Positions 26,173-34,751 of a stretch of DNA of 39,389 nucleotides are shown one piece after another. Both the position numbers and the translations under genes were made by a program. The notes under the pieces were generated by a model. That model searched no databases. It saw nothing but the letters and a program-made list of their open reading frames with translations, and was not told where the DNA came from. The first letter of the stretch is position 1. Each line of letters opens with the position of its first letter. The DNA comes from Hippea sp964442345. GTDB lineage: Bacteria; Campylobacterota_A; Desulfurellia; Desulfurellales; Hippeaceae. The stretch is from assembly GCA_964442345.1 (NCBI GenBank), contig CAYTZD010000005.1, forward strand, positions 1 to 39,389. Direction: 5' to 3'.

Positions 26173-27342
26173 ATGGACAATATTTTTTCTAAATCCGATG
26201 AGTATTTGATAAAAACATATAAAAGGTTTGAAGTATATTTTGAGAAGGGCGAAGGTGTTTTTCTGTTTACGCCAGAAGGTGATAAGTTCTTGGATCTTTT
26301 AGCAGGAATAGCTGTAAATAGTTTGGGTCATTCTCATCCTGTAGTCGTTGATTCTATCAAAAGACAGGCCGAGAAACTTATTCATGTCTCTAATCTTTAC
26401 CATATAAAACAGCAAACAGAACTTGCAGAGATACTTATAAATCAGAGTTGCTGCGACAAAGCATTTTTTGTTAATAGTGGAGCAGAAGCCAACGAAGCTG
26501 CCTTGAAGCTTGCAAGGATATACGGTAATCCTAAAAGGAATAGAATTTTGTCCTTTAAAGATTCCTTTCATGGCAGAACACTTGGTAGTCTTGCTTTGAC
26601 AGGTCAGACCAAATACCACAAAGGCTTTGAACCGATGCCTGAAGGTTTTGATTATGTTGAATTTAACAATTTTGATGATTTCTTAAAAAAGGTAGATAAT
26701 TCTGTTGTTGCCATTTTTGTTGAGTTTGTTCAGGGCGAAGGTGGTATTAATCCTATAGATAAACAGTTTGTGAGAAAAGTTTATGATTACTGCAAAAAAC
26801 ACGACATACTCTTTATTGCAGATGAAGTTCAGACAGGTATAGGAAGAACGGGAAAACTGTTTGCCTATCAGCATTATGATGTTGAACCAGATATTATAAC
26901 ACTTGCAAAAGGTCTGGGTGGCGGTTTTCCTATAGGTTGTATGATTGCTAAGGATTTTGTAGCAGAGAAGTTTACATACGGAACACACGGTTGTACATTT
27001 GGCGGTAATCCACTTGCCTGTGCAGTCTCAAGGTCTGTTGTTGAGTATATAATAGAAAACAATCTCTCTTCCTATGCAGGCAAGATGGGTGATTATCTTC
27101 TTGAAGAACTCAATAAGATATTTAGCAACAATGAAGATGTCGAAAAAATTAAAGGTTTTGGTTTGATGATAGGTATTGAATTTAAAGATCCAAAGAAAGC
27201 CGACGAATTCGTTAAAAAGGCATTTGAAAGCAGGATTCTTGTAGGTAAAGCGGGAGATAGTACTGTCAGAATTGAGCCACCCTTAATAATAAAGAAGGAA
27301 GAACTTGATCTATTTTTGCAATTTTGCAAGGAATATCAATGA
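26173..27342 (+). CDS. argD: Acetylornithine aminotransferase ArgD
   Basis: PLP-dependent class III aminotransferase of arginine biosynthesis, converting N-acetylglutamate semialdehyde to N-acetylornithine; family members may also serve lysine synthesis. The 389 residues show NSGAEANEAALKLAR, DSFHGRTLGSLALTGQTKY, the cofactor aspartate in LFIADEVQTGIGRTGKLFAY and the PLP-binding lysine in ITLAKGLGGGFPIG. The C-terminal RIEPPLIIKKEELD is also typical. It is the first gene of the long operon and overlaps pgpA by 4 bases. No other arg gene is near. Confidence 0.95.
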   Translation: MDNIFSKSDEYLIKTYKRFEVYFEKGEGVFLFTPEGDKFLDLLAGIAVNSLGHSHPVVVDSIKRQAEKLIHVSNLYHIKQQTELAEILINQSCCDKAFFVNSGAEANEAALKLARIYGNPKRNRILSFKDSFHGRTLGSLALTGQTKYHKGFEPMPEGFDYVEFNNFDDFLKKVDNSVVAIFVEFVQGEGGINPIDKQFVRKVYDYCKKHDILFIADEVQTGIGRTGKLFAYQHYDVEPDIITLAKGLGGGFPIGCMIAKDFVAEKFTYGTHGCTFGGNPLACAVSRSVVEYIIENNLSSYAGKMGDYLLEELNKIFSNNEDVEKIKGFGLMIGIEFKDPKKADEFVKKAFESRILVGKAGDSTVRIEPPLIIKKEELDLFLQFCKEYQ

Positions 27343-27803
27343 AATTTTTTAATGAAGACACTATACAGCGATTCTCAGAGCATATAAGCACAATCTTTGG
27401 AATAGGCTATACTGCTTACGCACCAGGAACAATGGGTAGCTTATTTGGATTGCTTATTTATATGTTTCTTAAGGATTTCTCTTTGGCTTTTTATGTTTTT
27501 GTTGTGGTGGTTCTGTTTATTATTGGTGTCTTTGCAAGTGATGTGATAGAGAATATCTACGGCATAAAGGATCCGTCGTTTGTAATAATAGATGAAGTTG
27601 TTGGTATGCTTATCTGCTTTATAGCTGTTCCATATACACCTGTTGTGGCTATAGCAGGTTTTTTGCTGTTTAGGGCTATTGATATATCGAAAGTTCCACC
27701 GTTGAATATACTTGAAAGATTGGACGGTGGATTTGGCATAATGATTGATGATGCTGTGGGTGGATTGATGGTAAACATAATATTGCAGGTTATAGTAAAA
27801 TGA
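27339..27803 (+). CDS. pgpA: Phosphatidylglycerophosphatase A PgpA
   Basis: Inner-membrane enzyme that dephosphorylates phosphatidylglycerol phosphate to phosphatidylglycerol. I start at ATG 27339, which overlaps the argD stop and follows AAGGAA, giving 154 residues. Marks are AYAPGTMGSLFG at the N-terminus, DPSFVIIDEVVGML with the conserved acidic residues, FRAIDISKVPPLNILERLDG, and GIMIDDAVGG near the end. Several hydrophobic segments fit the membrane location. Confidence 0.93.
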   Translation: MKFFNEDTIQRFSEHISTIFGIGYTAYAPGTMGSLFGLLIYMFLKDFSLAFYVFVVVVLFIIGVFASDVIENIYGIKDPSFVIIDEVVGMLICFIAVPYTPVVAIAGFLLFRAIDISKVPPLNILERLDGGFGIMIDDAVGGLMVNIILQVIVK

Positions 27804-28810
27804 GAAGTGCCGTTATTTATTTAGGCTTTGATGTTGATAAGGGTATAGATAGAAGTCGCTTTTTTGAATGTGGTGTTGATATATGTTGTGAATTTAATCT
27901 GTTTGATTTGTCTAAGTTGAGATTTGTCTCAAAATTGGCTTACGAGCAGTCGGATGGATTGATTTTTGTTTATTCCAAGAAGAGTTGGCCTGACCTTCAA
28001 AAAACAATGCTTATTGAATTTGAAAGAAGTAGTGTGTTTGTTGAAGGCGAAAAACCGTATGTTATTGCAAAAGGGTTTAAGAAGCTTGACGATGGTATAT
28101 TTTTTGATGTTGTTTATGATAAACCTGTCCTATTTTTGCCTTATGATTTAAAAGAGAATGTTGAACTGAATGATATATTAAAGCCATTTAATTCTAATAG
28201 AAGGATTGTAAGGGTATTTGGCAAGGATTTATCTAAGGATGGATTCTGTGTATATTCAGATGAAGTTGAATCGATTCTGTCTGTGCCAATGGATAAACTG
28301 AAGGATTATAGTTTTGCATACACAGACTGCGGCAAGACTCCAGAAGAAGCCCTGTTTGATGTTCTTCTAAGCAAAGATAAGGTTAAGATTGCAACGGCAG
28401 AATCCTGCACAGCAGGTCTGGTTGCAGCAAGGATAGCAAATGTGCCGGGTGTGTCTAAATTTTTGGAAGGTGGTGCGATAACATACTCAAACAAGCTGAA
28501 GGTTAATGTTGTAAAGGTTGATTCCAATTTGCTTTACAGGGTTGGTGCTGTCTCTGAAGAAGTGGCCCATCAGATGGCAGTTGGCGCTTTGGCTTTAACA
28601 TCGGCTGATTATGCTGTTTCTGTTACAGGTATAGCAGGTCCAACAGGTGCAACAAAAACAAAGCCTGTCGGCCTTGTCTGGTTTGGTTTTGCTTCTAAAG
28701 GTAGGATTGAGACAAGAAAGGTGGTATTCTCAGGAAACAGAAGACTGATAAGGGATAAGTCTGCGCGCTTTGCAATTCTAATGTTAAGGTCTTTTATTTT
28801 GGGCGAATGA
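27800..28810 (+). CDS. cinA: CinA-like protein with PncC (nicotinamide-nucleotide amidase) domain
   Basis: The C-terminal 160 residues (about 180-336) are a clear PncC/CinA-C domain that deamidates NMN in pyridine nucleotide salvage. ATAESCTAGLVAARIANVPG contains the catalytic serine (S202), and GGAITYSNKLKV, GAVSEEVAHQMA, SVTGIAGPTGAT and KPVGLVWFGF are all present. The first 180 residues occupy the place of the MoCF-like COG1058 domain of full CinA but are shortened and lack its usual GTELLLG and TTGGLGPT signatures. That half may be a degenerate remnant or have another role. CinA is often coupled to recA and competence genes, as it is here. It overlaps both neighbours by 4 bases. Confidence 0.85.
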   Translation: MRSAVIYLGFDVDKGIDRSRFFECGVDICCEFNLFDLSKLRFVSKLAYEQSDGLIFVYSKKSWPDLQKTMLIEFERSSVFVEGEKPYVIAKGFKKLDDGIFFDVVYDKPVLFLPYDLKENVELNDILKPFNSNRRIVRVFGKDLSKDGFCVYSDEVESILSVPMDKLKDYSFAYTDCGKTPEEALFDVLLSKDKVKIATAESCTAGLVAARIANVPGVSKFLEGGAITYSNKLKVNVVKVDSNLLYRVGAVSEEVAHQMAVGALALTSADYAVSVTGIAGPTGATKTKPVGLVWFGFASKGRIETRKVVFSGNRRLIRDKSARFAILMLRSFILGE

Positions 28811-29364
28811 GAGTTTTTGTTGCTTTTGATATTCCAGAAGATATAAAAGAGAAAATTTTAAGGCTTGAAAAGGAGATATCAAAGATAACAAAACGCATAA
28901 GGTTAACTACAAAGCCTAATATGCATATCACAGTTAAATTTTTGGGCGAACAACCATCTCAATCTGTAAATAGAATTGTTGATATATTGAAAAGTGGTGC
29001 TGAAGGGTTTGGTGGTTTTAGAATCTCTTTAAATAGAGCTGGCGTATTTAAAAGCCTTGAAAATCCTTCTGTTCTATGGCTTGGTGAGTACAATCCCATT
29101 TTTGAGAAGTTCTCTTCTTTAATTAATAAAGAGCTTGATATATTTAGAAAACCAGATAATAAACCGTTCTGCCATCTGACCGTAGGTAGAATGAAAAATA
29201 TATCAAAGGAAGATGTGATTGAAGCTTTAAGGGTTTCGTCTGATTTTGTTAAATCCAACGATCTATCCTTTGAAGTTGAAGGTTTCTATCTATACGAAAG
29301 CAAGCTTTATAAGAAGGGTGCTGAATATAAAAAACTTGAGAAATTTATGTTTAAGGAGAAGTAA
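28807..29364 (+). CDS. thpR: RNA 2',3'-cyclic phosphodiesterase ThpR
   Basis: Member of the 2H phosphoesterase family (formerly 2'-5' RNA ligase, LigT), 185 residues. The two catalytic HxT/HxS-type tetrapeptides are visible as H40-x-T42 (NMHITVKFLGE) and H123-x-T125 (CHLTVGRMK). It opens 2',3'-cyclic phosphates in RNA in vitro; its cellular substrate is uncertain. It ends 3 bases before recA, and thpR-recA adjacency is common in bacteria. Confidence 0.92.
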   Translation: MRVFVAFDIPEDIKEKILRLEKEISKITKRIRLTTKPNMHITVKFLGEQPSQSVNRIVDILKSGAEGFGGFRISLNRAGVFKSLENPSVLWLGEYNPIFEKFSSLINKELDIFRKPDNKPFCHLTVGRMKNISKEDVIEALRVSSDFVKSNDLSFEVEGFYLYESKLYKKGAEYKKLEKFMFKEK

Positions 29365-29367
29365 AAG

Positions 29368-30384
29368 ATGGATGAGAAAAAACTGCAATCTTTGAATATG
29401 GCTATCTCAAAGATAGAAAAGACATTTGGTAAAGGCGCACTTATGCGTCTTGGTGAGATGAAAGCCGTTGATGTAAATGTTATACCAACAGGTATCTTAT
29501 CGCTTGATGTTGCCTTAGGTGTCTGTGGTATTCCAAAGGGAAGAATTATCGAGATTTATGGTCAGGAATCCAGCGGAAAGACAACCATAGCCTTGCACTG
29601 CATAGCTTCAGCTCAACAGCAGGGCGGTATAGCAGCGTTTGTTGATGCCGAACACGCTTTGGATGTTAACTATGCAGAAAAGCTTGGTGTTGATGTGGAT
29701 AATCTCCTTATCAGTCAGCCAGATTCAGGTGAGCAGGCACTTGAGATAATCGATACACTTGTAAGAAGCAATGCCGTTGATCTAATTGTTGTTGATTCTG
29801 TTGCGGCTTTGGTTCCACAGGCTGAGATTGAAGGTGATATGGGCGATGCGCATGTGGGCTTGCAGGCAAGATTGATGAGTCAAGCTTTAAGAAAACTAAC
29901 AGGCGCAATAAGTAAATCCAACACATCTATAATCTTTCTAAATCAGATAAGGATGAAAATCGGTGTCATGTTTGGTAATCCAGAAACGACAACGGGTGGT
30001 AATGCGTTGAAGTTTTATGCTTCTATGAGAATGGAGATAAGAAAGACAGGCACACCTATAAAACATGGTGGTGAAGCAGTTGGCAATAGGGTGAAAGTGA
30101 AAGTTGTAAAGAATAAGGTTGCACCACCGTTTAAAGAGACAGAATTTGATATCATATACGGTCAGGGCGTCGATAGGATTGGTGATATTTTAGACCTTGC
30201 CGTTGAGCATGATATTGTTGATAAAAGCGGTTCGTGGTTCTCTTATAACAATGAGAGATTGGGACAGGGAAGGGAAAACGCAAAAGAATTTCTAAAGGAG
30301 AGACCAGAATTGCTTAAAGAGATAGAGAATAAACTAAGGGAGAAACTCAACTGTAATCCACAAGGAGAAAGTGATGAAGGTTGA
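29368..30384 (+). CDS. recA: Recombinase RecA
   Basis: DNA-dependent ATPase that forms filaments on single-stranded DNA for homologous recombination and the SOS response. The 338 residues are normal. The Walker A motif reads GQESSGKTT (G65-T73), with Gln where most proteobacterial RecA proteins have Pro. Walker B is LIVVDSVAALVP. Loop regions EGDMGDAHVGLQARLMSQAL and FGNPETTTGGNALKFYASMR are intact. I saw no LexA-type box upstream, and there is no room for a promoter between thpR and recA, so basal expression should come from the operon promoter or from within upstream genes. Confidence 0.98.
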   Translation: MDEKKLQSLNMAISKIEKTFGKGALMRLGEMKAVDVNVIPTGILSLDVALGVCGIPKGRIIEIYGQESSGKTTIALHCIASAQQQGGIAAFVDAEHALDVNYAEKLGVDVDNLLISQPDSGEQALEIIDTLVRSNAVDLIVVDSVAALVPQAEIEGDMGDAHVGLQARLMSQALRKLTGAISKSNTSIIFLNQIRMKIGVMFGNPETTTGGNALKFYASMRMEIRKTGTPIKHGGEAVGNRVKVKVVKNKVAPPFKETEFDIIYGQGVDRIGDILDLAVEHDIVDKSGSWFSYNNERLGQGRENAKEFLKERPELLKEIENKLREKLNCNPQGESDEG

Positions 30385-31450
30385 TGATATCTTAAGAAAG
30401 GGCGTCTTAGAGAAGAAGGCAAGCGATATTCATATAAAGGTTGGCTCAAAACCCTTCTATAGGGTGCGAGGTGAGATGATAAGGGATGAAAGTGATGAAG
30501 TCTTAACGCTTGAAGATTTTGAAGAGTTCTTAAACAGTGAAAAGGTTGACGATTTTTTGGTTGAGAAGTTTCACAAAGAAAGACAGGTGGATTTAGGCTA
30601 TGGTATCTCTGGTGTGGGAAGGTTTAGGGTAAATCTATTCTATCAACGCGGAACAATTGCCGCTGTGTTTAGGTTTATTCCATTTGAGATTCCTTCATTG
30701 GAAGATTTAAATCTTCCAAAGGTTATAGAAACGATTGCCTTAAAGCCCAGAGGTCTTGTCCTTGTTACAGGTGTAACTGGTTCTGGTAAATCCACAACCC
30801 TTGCTGCAATGATAGATATAATCAATAAAAGAAAAAAGAAACACATTATAACAATCGAAGACCCAATTGAGTATTTGCATAAAGATATCAACTCTTCTGT
30901 TGTGCAAAGGCAGGTTGGATATGATGTTTTAACTTTTGCCGATGGGTTGCGTGGCGCATTGAGAGAAGATCCAGACATTATCTTAGTCGGTGAGATGCGA
31001 GATAGAGAGACAATAATGACGGCTTTGGAAGCCGTTGAGACTGGCCATCTTGTTATGTCAACACTGCATACAAAGGATTCTGTTGAGACGATAAACAGAA
31101 TTATTGCATCATTCCCTTTGAATGAGCAAAGACAGGTAAGACTTCAGCTTTCTGCTACATTGGAAGCAGTTATATCTCAAAGGCTTTTAAAGAGAAAGGA
31201 TGGCAAGGGTATGGTGCCAGCCGTTGAGATAATGATAGCAACAGAGCTTGTCAGAGATGCTATCTTGGATTCTGAGAAGATTCACAATGTTAGAAGATCA
31301 ATTGAGCTAAACAGGGATACATACGGCACCCAGACATTTGATCAATCCTTGCTTGATCTTTACAATAAGGGTCTTGTTGACCTTGAGACAGCCAAAGAGT
31401 ATGCAACCAATCCAAATGACTTTATGCTTAAAGCTCGAGGAATTGTTTAG
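30374..31450 (+). CDS. pilT: Type IV pilus retraction-type ATPase (PilT/PilU family)
   Basis: Hexameric motor ATPase at the base of type IV pili that depolymerises the pilus, powering twitching and DNA uptake. The 358 residues contain Walker A GVTGSGKSTT (K139), the Asp box and Walker B (REDPDIILVGEMRD), and the His box region TGHLVMSTLHTKDSVETINR. The canonical PilT motif AIRNLIRE is replaced by a divergent LVRDAILD, and the C-terminus GTQTFDQSLLDLYNKGLV looks more like PilU. I therefore call it PilT/PilU family. ATG 30374 follows AAGGAG and overlaps recA by 11 bases; GTG 30371 is an alternative. Its stop abuts the recX start. Confidence 0.88.
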   Translation: MKVDDILRKGVLEKKASDIHIKVGSKPFYRVRGEMIRDESDEVLTLEDFEEFLNSEKVDDFLVEKFHKERQVDLGYGISGVGRFRVNLFYQRGTIAAVFRFIPFEIPSLEDLNLPKVIETIALKPRGLVLVTGVTGSGKSTTLAAMIDIINKRKKKHIITIEDPIEYLHKDINSSVVQRQVGYDVLTFADGLRGALREDPDIILVGEMRDRETIMTALEAVETGHLVMSTLHTKDSVETINRIIASFPLNEQRQVRLQLSATLEAVISQRLLKRKDGKGMVPAVEIMIATELVRDAILDSEKIHNVRRSIELNRDTYGTQTFDQSLLDLYNKGLVDLETAKEYATNPNDFMLKARGIV

Positions 31451-31900
31451 ATGGATAACGAAGCGATAAAATATGCTTTAAGGCTTTTGAATAGAAGGGA
31501 TTATACTGAATTTCAGCTTAAAGAGAAGCTAAACAACAAGGGTTTTGATAAGAAGGACATTGAAGGTGCAATACTGTATCTTAAAGAGAAAAATTTTTTA
31601 AACGATGAGAGATTTGCCGAAAATTACATCTTTTTTAGACTTAAAAATGGCTACGGGAAAAGGCGAATAAGATATGAACTTAAACAGAAGGGTATAGAAG
31701 AAGGGATTATAGATAAGTTGCTTAAAGATAAAGAAGAGATGGTTGAAGAGTATTTTTTAAAGAAGCTTAAACAGTTAGAGAATAAAAAGAACCCATCAAA
31801 GAAGCTGTTTGATGCCTTATATAGGCGTGGTTTTGATAAGGAGAAAATATTTGAGCTAATAAATAAATACAATGTGAGGGAGAAAAATGAAGTCTGCTGA
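31451..31900 (+). CDS. recX: Regulatory protein RecX
   Basis: Modulator that binds RecA filaments and limits their activity. The 149 residues form the usual three-helix repeat units: ALRLLNRRDYTEFQLKEKL, FLNDERFAENYIFFRLKNGY, GKRRIRYELKQKGIEEGII and a final SKKLFDALYRRGFDKEKIF. It follows the pilT-like gene with no gap and overlaps alaS by 14 bases. The recA-recX-alaS order is common in bacteria, here interrupted by the pilus ATPase. Confidence 0.92.
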   Translation: MDNEAIKYALRLLNRRDYTEFQLKEKLNNKGFDKKDIEGAILYLKEKNFLNDERFAENYIFFRLKNGYGKRRIRYELKQKGIEEGIIDKLLKDKEEMVEEYFLKKLKQLENKKNPSKKLFDALYRRGFDKEKIFELINKYNVREKNEVC

Positions 31901-34475
31901 CCTAAGAAAAGCGTTTTTGGAGTATTTTAAAGAGAATGGACATACGATTGTAAAAAGCGCACCGCTTGTGCCGAAAAACGACCCGACACTTCTATTTGTT
32001 AATGCTGGTATGGTTCAGTTTAAAAATGTCTTTTTGGGAAAAGAGAAAAGGGATTACAAAAGGGCGACAAGTTGTCAGAAGTGTGTTAGAGCTGGTGGAA
32101 AGCATAACGACCTTGAAAATGTTGGATATACTGCAAGGCATCACACATTCTTTGAGATGCTGGGCAACTTCTCTTTTGGTGATTACTTTAAGAAGGAAGC
32201 TATACACTTTGGATGGGATTTTGTTACAAGGGTGCTTGGTATAGATAAGGATAAGCTTTGGATAACGATTTTCAGAGAAGATGATGAAGCGTTTGAGATA
32301 TGGAATAAACAGGAAGGTGTGCCATCATCAAGGATAGTAAGAATGGACGAGCATGACAACTTCTGGGCTATGGGTGATACAGGTCCTTGTGGTCCGTGTT
32401 CAGAGATTCATATAGACCAAGGACCTGAAGTTGGCTGCGGCAGACCAGACTGTTCTGTTGCGTGCGATTGCGATAGATATTTAGAATTGTGGAATCTCGT
32501 ATTTATGCAGTTTGATAGGGATGAGAATGGCAATCTAAATCCACTGCCAAAACCAAGTATCGATACAGGTATGGGTCTTGAAAGGGTTGCAGCGATATTG
32601 CAAGGTGTTCATAGCAATTTTGATACGGATATCTTTAGATATATAATCTCTGCTTTAAGCGATTTCTTTAAGGTGCAATACGGAAAAGAAGAAAAAGCCG
32701 ATATCGGCATAAGGGTTATAGCAGACCATTTAAGGGCGATGGATTTTCTAATAACCGACGGCGTTTTTCCAGATAAAGAAGGCAGAGGCTATGTTCTAAG
32801 AAGAATAATGCGCAGGGCTATGAGATTTGGCAAAAAGCTTGGTGTAAGCGAGCCGTTCTTGTATAGATTTATTGATACGGTTAACGAAGTTATGGGTGAT
32901 GCGTATCCAGAGATTGTTCAAAGCAGGGATACGGTTGTAAATGTTGTAAAGGCAGAAGAAGAGCAGTTCTTTGAAACACTTGAAAGCGGCTTGAAGATAT
33001 TAAACGAGATTTTTGAGAAATCATCTAAGAAGGTTGTAGATGCAGAAAGTGCCTTTAAGCTTTATGATACATACGGATTTCCTATTGATTTAACGGTTGA
33101 TATAGCAAAGGAGAATGGTTTTGAAGTTGATTTGAAAGGCTTTAATGAATTGCTTGAGAAACAGAGAGAAGCATCAAGAAAATCGTGGAAGGGAACAGGA
33201 GAAGAATTCATCTGGGATGCTTTTGGCGAAATTCTCAAGGAAGTAAAAGAGACAAAGTTTGTTGGGTATGATGAGTTTGAGATAGATTCAAAGCTTGTTG
33301 GCATAGTTGGAGAAGATAAACAGATTAAGGATAAAGCAGAAAAAGGGACATACTATTTTATTTTTGAAAAGACACCGTTCTATGCAGAAGGTGGTGGTCA
33401 GGTTGCAGACACAGGTTTCATCTTAAAGGATGGTTCAAAGGCTTATGTTAGCGATGTTCAGAAGTATTTTGACGGCAAGTTGTTTGTCCATAAGGTTGAT
33501 ATACTTGAAGGTGAATTTAAAAAGGGTGATACATGCACATTAAGAATAAATGTAGCACGAAGAAAGGATATAGCAAGGCATCATACGGCAACGCATCTGC
33601 TTGATGCTGCTTTGATTGAAGTGCTCGGAAAACACATAAGACAGGCTGGATCTTTGGTCGATGAGAAACATCTGAGATTTGACTTTACGCACTTCTCGAA
33701 GTTAACAGACGAAGAGATTAAAAAAGTGGAAGAGCTAATAAACAGCTGGATTATTGAGAATTATCCAGTGAATGTTGAATATATGAAACTGCAGGAAGCG
33801 ATAGATAAAGGCGCTATAGCGCTATTTGATGAGAAGTATGGCGATGAAGTCAGGGTTGTCTCTGTTGGCGATGTTTCAATGGAATTATGTGGCGGAACGC
33901 ATGTTAAAGCATCAGGAGAGATAGGCCTATTTAAGATAATTCATGAATCTGCAGTCTCAAAAGGTATAAGAAGGATAGAAGCAAAGGTTGGACTTGAAGC
34001 TTATGAGTATGTTAGCGAACTTGAAAGGATTGTAAAAGAGACGGCTGCAAAACTTGGTGTTGCTTACACAGATATCGTAAAGAAGGTTGAAGAGCTAAAA
34101 AGCAAAAAGGTCTCAAAGGATGAGCTTAAATTCAACCAATCTAAGGTAAAAAAGATAAATGGCATAAATGTTTATGTTGATATTTTTGAGAATAGGGATC
34201 TTGGAGAGCTAAGGCATCTTGGTGATGTTGCAAAATCCAAGATGAAAAGCGGTATTGTTGTGCTATTTGACAAAAAGGAAGACAGGGTTAATGTAATAGT
34301 GATGGTTACGAAGGATTTAACGAATAAGATAAAGGCTAAAGATATTATTAATCGTATCTCTTCAGCATTAGGCGGCAAAGGCGGCGGTAAAGACGAGTTT
34401 GCTCAAGGCGGCGGCAGGGATGTAAACAAAATTAACGATGTAGTTGATAACATATCTTCATACATAGGAGGTTAA
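31887..34475 (+). CDS. alaS: Alanine--tRNA ligase AlaS
   Basis: Class II aminoacyl-tRNA synthetase of 862 residues. The N-terminal catalytic domain has motif 1 LRKAFLEYFKENGHTIVKSA and the CQKCVRAGGKHNDLENVG stretch, with MGDTGPCGPCSEIHID further on. An additional cysteine-rich insert CGRPDCSVACDCDRYLE lies around residue 186. The editing domain shows HHTATHLLDAAL and CGGTHVKASGEIG, the zinc-ligand set that clears Ser and Gly from tRNA-Ala. The C-terminal C-Ala domain ends with the glycine-rich GGKGGGKDEFAQGGG. It is complete. Confidence 0.97.
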   Translation: MKSADLRKAFLEYFKENGHTIVKSAPLVPKNDPTLLFVNAGMVQFKNVFLGKEKRDYKRATSCQKCVRAGGKHNDLENVGYTARHHTFFEMLGNFSFGDYFKKEAIHFGWDFVTRVLGIDKDKLWITIFREDDEAFEIWNKQEGVPSSRIVRMDEHDNFWAMGDTGPCGPCSEIHIDQGPEVGCGRPDCSVACDCDRYLELWNLVFMQFDRDENGNLNPLPKPSIDTGMGLERVAAILQGVHSNFDTDIFRYIISALSDFFKVQYGKEEKADIGIRVIADHLRAMDFLITDGVFPDKEGRGYVLRRIMRRAMRFGKKLGVSEPFLYRFIDTVNEVMGDAYPEIVQSRDTVVNVVKAEEEQFFETLESGLKILNEIFEKSSKKVVDAESAFKLYDTYGFPIDLTVDIAKENGFEVDLKGFNELLEKQREASRKSWKGTGEEFIWDAFGEILKEVKETKFVGYDEFEIDSKLVGIVGEDKQIKDKAEKGTYYFIFEKTPFYAEGGGQVADTGFILKDGSKAYVSDVQKYFDGKLFVHKVDILEGEFKKGDTCTLRINVARRKDIARHHTATHLLDAALIEVLGKHIRQAGSLVDEKHLRFDFTHFSKLTDEEIKKVEELINSWIIENYPVNVEYMKLQEAIDKGAIALFDEKYGDEVRVVSVGDVSMELCGGTHVKASGEIGLFKIIHESAVSKGIRRIEAKVGLEAYEYVSELERIVKETAAKLGVAYTDIVKKVEELKSKKVSKDELKFNQSKVKKINGINVYVDIFENRDLGELRHLGDVAKSKMKSGIVVLFDKKEDRVNVIVMVTKDLTNKIKAKDIINRISSALGGKGGGKDEFAQGGGRDVNKINDVVDNISSYIGG

Positions 34476-34476
34476 A

Positions 34477-34740
34477 ATGTTCACCGAACTTGCGTATTTA
34501 GCCGTTGGTATGGGAAAGAAGATGGATAAGATAATTGCTTCTGTTATGGAAGAAGGAAGAAAAGAACTTGAGAATAAAGGCATTACTGAGATTGCAAGGG
34601 AGCATTTAGACAGAAGAAAAGAGATGGTAAAGGGCGTTGTGTTTAAAGATGTAAAAAGGATTGCAGATGAACTTGGCCTTGCAACAAAGGAAGATATTGA
34701 AGAGCTAAAGAAACTCCTTCAAAATAGTCAGAATAGATAG
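34477..34740 (+). CDS. Small helical protein, phasin-like
   Basis: An 87-residue protein with no signal peptide, almost wholly predicted alpha-helical and highly charged. It ends with KRIADELGLATKEDIEELKKL, which resembles the coiled-coil tail of phasin/PhaF-like and poly-hydroxyalkanoate granule-associated proteins, but this motif is widespread and not diagnostic. AGGAGG precedes the start. It lies between alaS and the MEMO gene with gaps of 1 and 11 bases. Function unknown. Confidence 0.6.
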   Translation: MFTELAYLAVGMGKKMDKIIASVMEEGRKELENKGITEIAREHLDRRKEMVKGVVFKDVKRIADELGLATKEDIEELKKLLQNSQNR

Positions 34741-34751
34741 GAGAAAGAATT

